Of a stretch of DNA of 8,615 bases, positions 1 to 5,516 are shown in pieces. Source of the stretch: Ferruginibacter sp. (GTDB lineage: Bacteria > Bacteroidota > Bacteroidia > Chitinophagales > Chitinophagaceae). Each line of letters starts with the position of its first letter. The first letter of the stretch is position 1. Position numbers and translations under genes: made by a program. Under the pieces are notes generated by a model. The model was not told the origin of the DNA and did not search any database. It saw only the letters and a list, made by a program, of their open reading frames with translations. The stretch is from NCBI GenBank assembly GCA_030831725.1, contig JAURKN010000196.1:1-8615 (forward strand). The letters run 5' to 3'.

Positions 1-290
1 GCGGCCCATTTGTCTTTGATTTTGAGCGCCGCCTGAATGGCTTTGTTCACATGCTTGGCTTCACCACGGTGAAAATGTCCGAGTACATGCGCATGCTCGT
101 GCGGAGGACGCATGGCCACTTTGTTTTCGTTTCGCACCTCTTCGGAACCGATGTACATGTGAACATCTATTTTTTGAGATTTGAAATCTTCAAGTGCTTT
201 TTTAAGAGATGCTCTTTCCGGACTTCCGGGAGCATAGTTCAATACCGGTTCGTTGGCCGGAGTTGGATAATAAAAATCTCCGAATTGCAT
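1..290 (-). CDS. pruA: L-glutamate gamma-semialdehyde (1-pyrroline-5-carboxylate) dehydrogenase, N-terminal part, truncated by window edge
   Basis: This minus-strand frame is open from an ATG at 290-288 to position 1 and gives 96 residues plus two bases. Translating it by hand gives an N-terminus with the block NEPVLNYAPGSPER at residues 13-26. Later come a MYIGSEEVR segment and a PHEHAHVLGHFHRGEA segment. This arrangement matches the start of the stand-alone P5C dehydrogenases (ALDH4A1 type), which oxidise glutamate semialdehyde to glutamate with NAD+ in the second step of proline catabolism. The ATG is the only reasonable start, because an in-frame TGA lies a short way upstream. There is no SD. 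The gene begins 39 bp after the prfB stop on the same strand with no terminator between them, so read-through from prfB is possible. The catalytic Cys and Glu lie outside the window. The family call rests on N-terminal similarity recalled from memory. Confidence 0.88.
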   Translation of the reverse strand, partial: MQFGDFYYPTPANEPVLNYAPGSPERASLKKALEDFKSQKIDVHMYIGSEEVRNENKVAMRPPHEHAHVLGHFHRGEAKHVNKAIQAALKIKDKWA

Positions 291-329
291 AATGAGCTGA
301 TTTATTGGTAATGAATGAATAAAAATACA

Positions 330-1425
330 TCAGGAATTCTCATCTTCTTTCTCACTCATCAGGTAAGCCTTGATGAAGCCGTCAATTTCGCCATCCATCA
401 CAGGACCAACATTACCAACTTCAAAATCGGTTCTGTGGTCTTTGATCATTTTATAGGGATGGAAAACATAAGAGCGAATCTGTGAGCCCCACTCGATTTT
501 CTTTTTGGTCGAGTTTTTGGCGTCAATCGCTTCCTGGCGCTTACGCATCTCTTCCTCATAAAGCCGGCTTTTCAACATGGCCATGGCTTTTTCGCGGTTT
601 TCTCCCTGTGTTCTTGCTTGTTGACATTCGATGATGATTCCACTGGGTTTGTGGGTCAAACGAACAGCGGTTTCCACCTTATTCACATTCTGTCCGCCAC
701 TTCCACCGCTTCTGAAGAAAGCCCATTCCACATCAGCAGGATTAACGGTGATTTCTATGGAATCGTCAATCAAAGGATACACATATACGCTGGCAAATGA
801 TGTATGTCGTCTTGCATTGCTGTCGAATGGCGAAATACGCACCAAACGGTGTACCCCACTTTCTGCTTTCAGAAATCCATATGAAAATGGTCCATCAAAC
901 TGATACGTGCAAGTTTTGATTCCTGCGCCATCTCCCCATTGCCAATCCAGCTCCGTGACTGTCCATCCTTGCTTTTCTCCGTACATTCTGTACATGCGAG
1001 CCAGCATCTCGGCCCAATCCTGGCTTTCCGTTCCACCTGCTCCACTGTTGATTTGAAGAACGGCAGGCAATGAATCTGCAGGATCATTGAGTGTACTTTT
1101 GAATTCAGCTTCTTCCAATTCAGCCATTGCTTTGTCATAGGCCTCTTTAGCCTCCTGCTCCGTAGCCTCTTCTTCTTTCCAAAATTCGAAAATAACAGCA
1201 AAATCCTCCACAGCCATGGATAAACGCTGGTACATGGCAATCCAATACTCGTTATCCTTGATAGATTTGAGTATGGCGGTCGCTCGATTGTTGTCGTCCC
1301 AAAATCCGGGAGACAGGGTTAATTGTTTGTCGTTGCTAACTTTAGCTTCTCTGTTATCGTAGTCAAAGAAACCTCCTCAAGACCAAAACACGGTCTCTCA
1401 TAGCCTTTAAATGCTCTATTGTCAT
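330..1425 (-). CDS. prfB: Peptide chain release factor 2 (RF2), full length by programmed +1 frameshift
   Basis: RF2 recognises UGA and UAA stop codons and triggers peptide release on the ribosome. Frame 0 starts at ATG 1425-1423 and runs 20 codons to an in-frame TGA at 1365-1363. Shifting +1 at CTT-TGA-C resumes at GAC 1364-1362 and continues 344 codons to TGA 332-330. The product is 364 aa, close to the 365 aa of E. coli RF2. The junction reads RRFL/DYD, as in RGYL/DYD of E. coli. The stop-recognition tripeptide SPF is at about residues 198-200, and the catalytic GGQ is at about 243-245 inside RSGGSGGQNVNK. The residue matching E. coli position 246 is Ser, a small residue. A naive reading from the internal ATG at 1235 gives 301 aa and loses most of the N-terminal domain. 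An exact TAnnTTTG element lies 4 bp before the ATG. The gene follows the uspA terminator and precedes pruA. Confidence 0.97.
1362..1377 (-). promoter_or_regulatory. prfB programmed +1 frameshift site with internal Shine-Dalgarno
   Basis: Read on the minus strand, the site is AGGAGG (1377-1372), a 3-nt spacer TTT, the slippery CTT (1368-1366), the UGA stop (1365-1363) and a following C (1362). The order and the 3-nt spacing are those of the E. coli prfB recoding site (AGGGGG TAT CTT TGA C). In that well-studied case low RF2 slows termination at UGA, the internal SD pairs with 16S rRNA, and the Leu-tRNA slips +1, so RF2 controls its own synthesis. Here the SD-like element is a full AGGAGG. Confidence 0.96.
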
Positions 1426-1429
1426 GCAG

Positions 1430-1437
1430 CAAATATA
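1430..1437 (-). promoter_or_regulatory. Candidate Bacteroidota -7 promoter element of prfB
   Basis: TATATTTG (1437-1430, minus strand) matches the Bacteroidota -7 consensus TAnnTTTG exactly. It ends only 4 bp before the prfB ATG. No clear TTTG -33 element is present; only TTTA, in the T-tract after the uspA terminator, lies roughly at the right distance (23-bp spacer). If used, transcription would start at or next to the ATG, giving a leaderless or very short-leader mRNA. A chance match in AT-rich sequence is possible. Confidence 0.4.
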
Positions 1438-1461
1438 CAAAGGCTATGTTGGTTAATGGAT

Positions 1462-1489
1462 AAAAAAAGCTCCCGATTTTTTTCGGGAG
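1462..1489 (-). terminator. Rho-independent terminator of the universal stress gene
   Basis: On the minus strand, just after the uspA-type stop (1499-1497), the sequence forms CTCCCGA, a 6-nt A loop, TCGGGAG, then C and a run of seven T (down to 1462). The 7-bp stem is perfect and GC-rich. On the plus strand the same stem is followed by five T (1490-1494), so it could also work in that direction, although no plus-strand gene is seen upstream. It insulates prfB, whose ATG is 37 bp beyond the T-tract. Confidence 0.92.
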
Positions 1490-1496
1490 TTTTTAC

Positions 1497-2363
1497 TCAT
1501 GATTGCTGTTCCTGAAGCTTTTGGGCGGGCATTTTTTTATACGCGGAATTTTCGGGAAGCAAAAGCAAGGGTATATGGGTGTGACGGATCAGCATTTTAG
1601 ACTCGCTTTTATTTAACATCCTTTCCAAGAAGGAATGGTGCTGGGGAATAACGGAAATCAGGTCAACCTCGTTGGTGATGGCATACTCATTCAGCACTTC
1701 AAAAACATCCTCTCCTCTGGGGAATGCGTAATTCCATGAAAGTTCGGATAGTTTTCCGGCCAATCGTGAAGACCTGTAAGACAATTCAGCCACCAAACTC
1801 ACATATGGCTTCAATACACGGACCACATCCAATGTGGCATGACACCTGTAACAAAGATCAATCAGCGGATCCAGTCCTTCGAGCGGCGCATCAATTTCCA
1901 ATTCCGCAGCCAGCATGGCATTTTGAAATGGCTTGAAATGAATCGCTTCAGGAATCAACAAAACAGGCATGCTCGCCTTTTTTGCCAGACCAGCGGCTGT
2001 TGAGCCAAGAAAGTTTTTTATCATTCCTCCAATGCCTGAACGGCCGACAACAATGAGGGGTTCTTTGTATTTTTTGATGTTTTCTAGAATGGCGGGTACC
2101 GGCGCTCCTTCATAAGCGACAATCTCAATGGGTTGAAAAGGCGTTTTTCGGAGACGCTTGGATTCCTCCAACAAATAAGACTCCGCTGTTTTTCTCACTT
2201 CATCTGGTTCAATCAAAACATAGGAATCGGGAACAGACAAAGGAATTTCATACGCATGAAACAACACAACGGAACAACCCATATGTCCGGCTAAATCCAT
2301 AGCAAAATCAGCCGCATGCTGCGCATATTCCGAAAAATCAGTTGCAATAAATATTGTCTTCAT
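1497..2363 (-). CDS. Universal stress protein, tandem UspA domains
   Basis: The product from ATG 2363-2361 is 288 aa, the size of a two-domain Usp. Domain 1 begins with the typical MKTIFIATDFSEYA. It ends with a nucleotide-binding signature at residues 107-121, G-x2-G-x9-G-S (GRSGIGGMIKNFLGS), followed by the MPVLLIPE strand. This fits the ATP-binding Usp class. Domain 2 (about 145-272) keeps a closing strand IPLLLLPE but lacks the glycine motif, so it probably does not bind ATP; this is common in fused Usps. Such proteins are cytosolic and respond to starvation or redox stress, but no specific activity can be assigned. An in-frame ATG at 2396 would add 11 residues. I prefer 2363 because Usp domains start at MKxI, and because a near-consensus -7 box (TACTTTTA, 2385-2378) lies between the two ATGs. 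A terminator follows, and the upstream neighbour diverges. Confidence 0.93.
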   Translation of the reverse strand: MKTIFIATDFSEYAQHAADFAMDLAGHMGCSVVLFHAYEIPLSVPDSYVLIEPDEVRKTAESYLLEESKRLRKTPFQPIEIVAYEGAPVPAILENIKKYKEPLIVVGRSGIGGMIKNFLGSTAAGLAKKASMPVLLIPEAIHFKPFQNAMLAAELEIDAPLEGLDPLIDLCYRCHATLDVVRVLKPYVSLVAELSYRSSRLAGKLSELSWNYAFPRGEDVFEVLNEYAITNEVDLISVIPQHHSFLERMLNKSESKMLIRHTHIPLLLLPENSAYKKMPAQKLQEQQS

Positions 2364-2399
2364 TTTTACATTTTTAATAAAAGTAGGTTGAGCCATTTT

Positions 2400-2430
2400 T
2401 GTAAGGCATGACCTAAAAACATGCTTTACA
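2400..2430. promoter_or_regulatory. 31-bp imperfect dyad between divergent genes, candidate operator
   Basis: TGTAAGGCATG (2400-2410) and CATGCTTTACA (2420-2430) are inverted copies matching at 10 of 11 positions and separated by 9 nt. The dyad sits in the 140-bp gap between the universal stress gene (start 2363, minus) and the split-barrel gene (start 2504, plus). If the TACTTTTA box at 2385-2378 is the stress gene's -7 element, the dyad covers its -33 region, where a regulator could act. It could also be a chance hairpin. I do not recognise the motif as the site of a named regulator. Confidence 0.45.
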
Positions 2431-2503
2431 TGATACCGGTCACGGATGATGGAAACAAAATCATGGTTTATGAAAAAAGTCGATTTTACCTTTTCGCAAA
2501 AAA

Positions 2504-2953
2504 ATGACAGGAGAATTAACAGAAGCGCAAATTGAAAACATCATTCAAAGCCAGTCGATATGCCGACTTGGGTGTATCGATGAAAACAAACCTTACATAG
2601 TTCCAATAAGTTATTATTACGATGGAAGTTATTTGTACTGCCAATCGGAGGAAGGAAAAAAAATCGATGCCATGAGAAAAAATCGGGAGGTATGTGTGCA
2701 GCTCGACATCATCAATTCCATCAATAATTACCAAAGTGTGATCTTATTTGGAGAATTTGAAGAGTTGAAAGAATGGAAAGCTGAAAAAGCAAGAAAGGAG
2801 ATGTTTGAAAAAATATATTCTTTGCTGACACATTCTCGAACCCATCCTTTCGAACATGAGTCAGACCATGAACTTGATGACAGTCAACGAACAAAAAAAA
2901 TGATGTTTCGTATCAGAATCAGGGAGAAGCATGGCAGGTATAGCAAACAATGA
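2504..2953 (+). CDS. FMN-binding split-barrel protein, pyridoxamine 5'-phosphate oxidase-like (NimA-related group)
   Basis: The product is 149 aa, the usual length for small flavin split-barrel proteins. After a short N-terminal helix (TEAQIENIIQSQ) comes the typical strand pattern: ICRLGCIDENKPYIVPISYYYDGSYLYCQS, then EEGKKIDAMRKNREVCVQLD, then a SVILFGEFEEL strand. The pattern of short-chain flavin-fold proteins annotated as pyridoxamine-phosphate-oxidase-like or NimA-like (Pfam Pyridox_ox_2) is clear. Members bind FMN or sometimes F420 or haem, and most have no proven substrate, so true PNPOx (PdxH) activity should not be assumed. The ATG is preceded by an A-rich stretch without SD. A TACCTTTT box (2487-2494) is one base from TAnnTTTG. 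The gene diverges from the Usp gene across a dyad and is followed closely by the exported Cys-Cys protein, probably in one transcript. The co-location with a Usp suggests a stress role; this is inference. Confidence 0.85.
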   Translation: MTGELTEAQIENIIQSQSICRLGCIDENKPYIVPISYYYDGSYLYCQSEEGKKIDAMRKNREVCVQLDIINSINNYQSVILFGEFEELKEWKAEKARKEMFEKIYSLLTHSRTHPFEHESDHELDDSQRTKKMMFRIRIREKHGRYSKQ

Positions 2954-2980
2954 TGTTACAATATGAGTTACCTTTATTTC

Positions 2981-3409
2981 ATGAAATCTACATCACTCAT
3001 TCCACTTATTTTTCTTTTAATTTTTTCCGCTTTTGCTTCTACGGCAAATGCTCAAAAAAAAGAAGACACCACATCCATAACATATCCGGTTTGCTTACAC
3101 TTTCAGAGTGTTTGCTGCGGTGTGCCAGATGAAAAAAAACTAAAGATTTGGATTGCCGGTTTTAAGAAAATATACAACATCAGAAAGATCAGGGCTCTGC
3201 ATGTCGGCCCGTTGGGACGTGAAGGGGAATATGATCTCTATTTCTCATTGAACGGATTAAAAAAATCTACAAAACAATCCTTTCTGAAAGGCATTAAAAA
3301 ATTGTCCACCGGTTTGAAAGATCCCGGAATGGTTACCGTTGAAGAAAATGCGATTTTTAAAAAATCGGATTTGCCGGGCACAGCGGATGTGGAGAACATA
3401 AGATATTGA
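2981..3409 (+). CDS. Small exported protein with Cys-Cys motif, function unknown
   Basis: The product from ATG 2981 is 142 aa. Residues 1-24 look like a Sec signal peptide: a Lys, a hydrophobic core LIPLIFLLIFSAFA, and a cleavage site after TANA, with no lipobox. The mature protein is about 118 aa and basic. It begins with a short strand holding three cysteines (C38, C45, C46; HFQSVCCGVPDEKK). Then come an amphipathic Lys-rich helix (KLKIWIAGFKKIY), a strand with GPLGREGEYDLYFSL, and a second Lys-rich helix. I do not recognise a named domain; the CCG and GREGEY blocks look like the core of a small conserved family. An in-frame ATG at 2963 would add six residues before the signal peptide; I prefer 2981 because it gives a standard n-region. 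The gene starts 9-27 bp after the split-barrel gene, so the two are probably co-transcribed. The protein is likely periplasmic, where its cysteines could form a disulphide or bind metal. Confidence 0.75.
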   Translation: MKSTSLIPLIFLLIFSAFASTANAQKKEDTTSITYPVCLHFQSVCCGVPDEKKLKIWIAGFKKIYNIRKIRALHVGPLGREGEYDLYFSLNGLKKSTKQSFLKGIKKLSTGLKDPGMVTVEENAIFKKSDLPGTADVENIRY

Positions 3410-3452
3410 TCAAAATAAAATCAACTTCCATTTCCTCTATTTGCCATTTTTT

Positions 3453-3493
3453 ATCTTAAAAAAACAATTTCAATCTCTGATTTTTTTTAAGAT
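3453..3493. repeat. 12-bp perfect inverted repeat with poly-A/poly-T arms
   Basis: ATCTTAAAAAAA (3453-3464) is exactly inverted as TTTTTTTAAGAT (3482-3493) across a 17-nt spacer. The arms contain a single G:C pair, so as RNA the stem would be weak. It lies 43 bp after the stop of the exported Cys-Cys protein. It may be a poor terminator, a DNA-bending A-tract pair upstream of the next promoter, or chance in AT-rich sequence. Confidence 0.55.
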
Positions 3494-3526
3494 TACACAC
3501 CAAAAAGTATACATTCGCGATTGATA

Positions 3527-3542
3527 GAAATAAATCTATTTC
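3527..3542. repeat. Short hairpin in probable leader of the cyclase lipoprotein gene
   Basis: GAAATA (3527-3532), loop AATC, TATTTC (3537-3542) form a perfect 6-bp stem with a tetraloop. It is followed within 5 bp by a larger inverted repeat. The position, 66-81 bp before the chosen start, fits a 5' leader or an operator. All pairs but one are A:T, so stability is low. Confidence 0.4.
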
Positions 3543-3546
3543 AAGA

Positions 3547-3578
3547 ATTTGAATTTCCTAAAGAAATACAATTCAAAT
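3547..3578. repeat. 9-bp perfect inverted repeat in probable leader of the cyclase lipoprotein gene
   Basis: ATTTGAATT (3547-3555) is exactly inverted as AATTCAAAT (3570-3578) across 14 nt. The left arm overlaps a tandem GAATTT duplication (3545-3556). The repeat ends 29 bp before the ATG at 3608, so it could be an mRNA hairpin near the ribosome entry site or a DNA-binding site. Confidence 0.45.
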
Positions 3579-3607
3579 CATCTTACATCAGTCAAAAAAA
3601 AAGGATC

Positions 3608-4432
3608 ATGACCACGAAAATTTGGAAAAAAATATCAGCAAGCTTGATGCTAATCTTTGTTCTTGCAGGATGCCAAGAGCAACCCAAACAACTCAGTTTA
3701 GAGAACATGAGATGGATCGATCTGACGCATAGTTTCGACAGCAACACTCTATACTGGCCGAACAATAAAACCGGATTTGAACACCATCAGGATGCCGCAG
3801 GCATTACGCCAAGTGGTTACTACTATTCGTCATACTCCTATTGCACACCTGAACATGGTGGAACACATCTGGATGCGCCTATACATTTTGCCGAGAAGAA
3901 ACTTACTGTCGACAATATTCCACTTGAACAACTAACAGGCAATGCTGTATTGATCGACGTTTCAAAAAATGTGCTTGCAAACCGAGATTATCTGATCAGC
4001 ATCGCCGATATCGAAGAATGGGAAAAGACAAATGGAAAAATTCCGGAAGACGCTATCATCCTTTTCAAAACCGGATATGGTAAATTCTATCCCAATCGTG
4101 AAAAATATTTCGGTTCCGCACTCACTGGAGCTGAGGCCATACCCCTTTTGCATTTTCCCGGAATAAACCCGCAAACCACCGAGTGGCTTCTTACAAAAAG
4201 AAAAATCAAAGCACTGGGATTGGATACACCGAGTCTGGATTACGGACAATCAAAAGATTTTCAAACCCATCGCATTTTGATGGGGGCAAACAAATCGGGT
4301 TTTGAAAACCTTGCCAACCTTGACTCTTTACCAGCCAAAGGTATTTATGTGATCGCTTTACCCATGAAGATCGGCAATGGCAGCGGCGCCCCGCTCCGTA
4401 TCATCGCCGGACTGGCCAATGATGGGAAATAA
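3608..4432 (+). CDS. Lipoprotein of the cyclase / kynurenine formamidase-like metal hydrolase family
   Basis: From ATG 3608 the product is 274 aa. Residues 1-22 form a lipoprotein signal: MTTKIWKK, a hydrophobic core, and lipobox LAGC with Cys22. The protein should therefore be acylated and sit on the periplasmic side of a membrane. The rest matches the cyclase family (Pfam PF04199): IDLTHSFDSNTLYWP near the N-terminus, and the metal-binding signature HGGTHLDAPIHF at 83-94 (H-x-G-T-H-x-D-x-P-x-H). Later come the conserved H221 and GFENLANLDSLP (231-242), and the closing ALPMKIGNGSGAPLRIIA. Relatives include the metal-dependent KynB formamidase and other amide or lactone hydrolases. The substrate here is not predictable, and no kynurenine-pathway genes are nearby. 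The frame is open from ATG 3521, but that would put 29 charged residues before the signal peptide, so I reject it. No usable SD is present. The gene stands alone and converges on a minus-strand unit. Confidence 0.92.
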   Translation: MTTKIWKKISASLMLIFVLAGCQEQPKQLSLENMRWIDLTHSFDSNTLYWPNNKTGFEHHQDAAGITPSGYYYSSYSYCTPEHGGTHLDAPIHFAEKKLTVDNIPLEQLTGNAVLIDVSKNVLANRDYLISIADIEEWEKTNGKIPEDAIILFKTGYGKFYPNREKYFGSALTGAEAIPLLHFPGINPQTTEWLLTKRKIKALGLDTPSLDYGQSKDFQTHRILMGANKSGFENLANLDSLPAKGIYVIALPMKIGNGSGAPLRIIAGLANDGK

Positions 4433-4525
4433 AATAGGAGCTGAATTATAAAAATTCCTTACTCCCCTTCCCCATTGAGAATTGAATTGTGCGTGCTTTT
4501 TTTTAGCGAAGCAGAACAAGTATGT

Positions 4526-4816
4526 TCAACCAAAATGATAGGATAGTTGAGCTAAAAAAGTGACAATGTGAAAAGCCATGGTCCATTTTGAAATGTCGAA
4601 CGTTTTCCCTGTCATTTTCTTGATGCTGCAGATCAACAGAAATAGAAAGTTTACCGCAATGGCGATGAAACCCAAAACAACAATACTGCTTTGAACGGGA
4701 TTGGAAATGAGGGCCTCTGTTGAAGTGCTTATTTTGTTGATTTCAATGTAACGCATGACAGCCATGATCCAAAAACAGATATTGACAATGACCATTACTT
4801 TTGAAAAAAAACGCAT
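4526..4816 (-). CDS. Small three-helix membrane protein, function unknown
   Basis: The product is 96 aa. It has three probable membrane helices at about residues 5-23, 43-64 and 78-93, with a Lys-containing loop (SIKKMTGKTFDISK) between the last two. No catalytic motif is visible and I do not recognise the family. Its ATG (4816-4814) follows the pcm stop TAA (4821-4819) by two bases, so translation is probably coupled to pcm and it is the last gene of the mutase-pcm unit. It ends 93 bp from the convergent lipoprotein stop. The reading frame is supported by the tight junction and the regular hydrophobic pattern rather than by recognised homology. It probably sits in the inner membrane. Confidence 0.7.
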   Translation of the reverse strand: MRFFSKVMVIVNICFWIMAVMRYIEINKISTSTEALISNPVQSSIVVLGFIAIAVNFLFLLICSIKKMTGKTFDISKWTMAFHIVTFLAQLSYHFG

Positions 4817-4818
4817 CC

Positions 4819-5496
4819 TTATAAAGTTTGAGTGCCGGGCAACATGGGCACGAATGAAAAATTACTGAAGGTTTCCGTTTCATAGCTTCCATCCTCATTC
4901 TTGGTCAGTCTCAACATTTTATGATGCTCATCTTCTGCCAGTGGAATGACAATGACGCCACCGGTTTTGAGTTGTTCAATTAATTTGGGAGGGACAATCG
5001 GAGCACCGCAAGTGATGATGATCTTATCGAAGGGAGCGAAAGAATGAGACCCAATAAATCCATCTCCAAAAAAGCGTTTCAATCTGGATTTAGGGATTTT
5101 AGCTATATAAGGAAATCGGTTAAGCTCTAAAAAAAGTTCATGTTGCCTTTCTATGGTTATGACGTAAGCACCCATTTCTAAAAGCACAGCAGATTGATAC
5201 CCACTCCCCGTTCCTATTTCAAGCACCCTATCGCCGGGTTTCACATTAAGCAATGAAGTTTGAAAAGCTACCGTGTAGGGCTGAGAAATGGTTTGATTGG
5301 CTGAAATCGGAAACGCTCGATCTTCGTATGCAATGTCATCAAACTCAGGATCAAAAAAATAATGACGGGGCACAGCCATGAGCGCATCTAGTACTCTCTC
5401 GTCGTTTATCCCTTTGTCTCTAAGCCCTTGTATTAGCGCTTTTCGCAGACCCTGATGTCTGTATGAATCTATTCTATTTTCATCCCACATTTTCAT
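4819..5496 (-). CDS. pcm: Protein-L-isoaspartate O-methyltransferase
   Basis: Pcm transfers a methyl group from S-adenosylmethionine to isoaspartyl residues in aged proteins, starting their repair in the cytosol. The product is up to 225 aa, the usual bacterial size. The family signature is complete: VPRHYFFDP (42-50), the substrate-side block ISQPYTVA (70-77), SAM motif I VLEIGTGSGY (91-100), post-I ITIER (113-117), motif II FDKIIITCGAP (156-166), and the C-terminal FVPMLPG. Two starts are possible: ATG 5496 and ATG 5490 (M3). An AGGAG lies 3 bp before the first and 9 bp before the second, so the SD spacing favours M3 (223 aa). The gene begins 20 bp after the phosphohexomutase stop and is followed after 2 bp by a small membrane protein, a probable three-gene operon. 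Confidence 0.96.
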   Translation of the reverse strand: MKMWDENRIDSYRHQGLRKALIQGLRDKGINDERVLDALMAVPRHYFFDPEFDDIAYEDRAFPISANQTISQPYTVAFQTSLLNVKPGDRVLEIGTGSGYQSAVLLEMGAYVITIERQHELFLELNRFPYIAKIPKSRLKRFFGDGFIGSHSFAPFDKIIITCGAPIVPPKLIEQLKTGGVIVIPLAEDEHHKMLRLTKNEDGSYETETFSNFSFVPMLPGTQTL

Positions 5497-5499
5497 ACG

Positions 5500-5504
5500 C
5501 TCCT
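5500..5504 (-). promoter_or_regulatory. Shine-Dalgarno of pcm
   Basis: AGGAG (5504-5500 on the minus strand) precedes ATG 5496 by 3 nt and ATG 5490 by 9 nt. Recognisable SDs are scarce at other starts in this window, so this one is notable, and its spacing favours the downstream ATG. Confidence 0.55.
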
Positions 5505-5516
5505 GTTATTTTTGAA

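Larger units (their letters stand above)
3410..3607. other. AT-rich intergenic region with several inverted repeats
   Basis: This 198-bp gap between the exported Cys-Cys protein and the lipoprotein gene holds no convincing gene. It contains three inverted repeats, listed separately, and a possible -7 box TACATTCG (3510-3517, one mismatch to TAnnTTTG). A frame open from 3521 into the lipoprotein gene exists, but its translation before 3608 does not look like a leader peptide. No GC-rich terminator is visible. Confidence 0.6.

Noticed and set aside
51..311. Plus-strand open frame of 86 codons at the left edge
   Set aside because: It is antisense to the P5C dehydrogenase N-terminus, which has clear family blocks. 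The plus-strand translation shows no domain or plausible composition.
618..903. Two overlapping plus-strand frames inside prfB
   Set aside because: Both are antisense shadows of the conserved SPF-to-GGQ region of RF2.
330..1235. Reading prfB as a 301-aa protein starting at the internal ATG 1235
   Set aside because: The +1 frameshift site and the 63 missing N-terminal residues are present upstream, giving the normal RF2 length of 364 aa.
1363..1365. The in-frame TGA at codon 21 of prfB as a nonsense mutation or pseudogene sign
   Set aside because: It sits in a textbook recoding context with SD, CTT slippery codon and following C. The downstream frame is intact to the C-terminus.
3521..3607. 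N-terminal extension of the cyclase lipoprotein from ATG 3521
   Set aside because: It would place a charged 29-residue segment before a standard lipoprotein signal peptide, and it overlaps the hairpin region.
4437..4465. Interrupted hairpin (GGAG..GAATT / AATTC..CTCC) after the cyclase lipoprotein as a terminator
   Set aside because: The stem has uneven internal bulges and is followed by CCTTCCCC rather than a T-tract. A T-run at 4497-4504 is too far away and has no strong stem.
4433..4525. Possible small gene or RNA in the convergent gap
   Set aside because: It is only 93 bp with no convincing frame, promoter or stable structure; a 5-bp GAACA/TGTTC dyad at 4514-4527 is too small to interpret.
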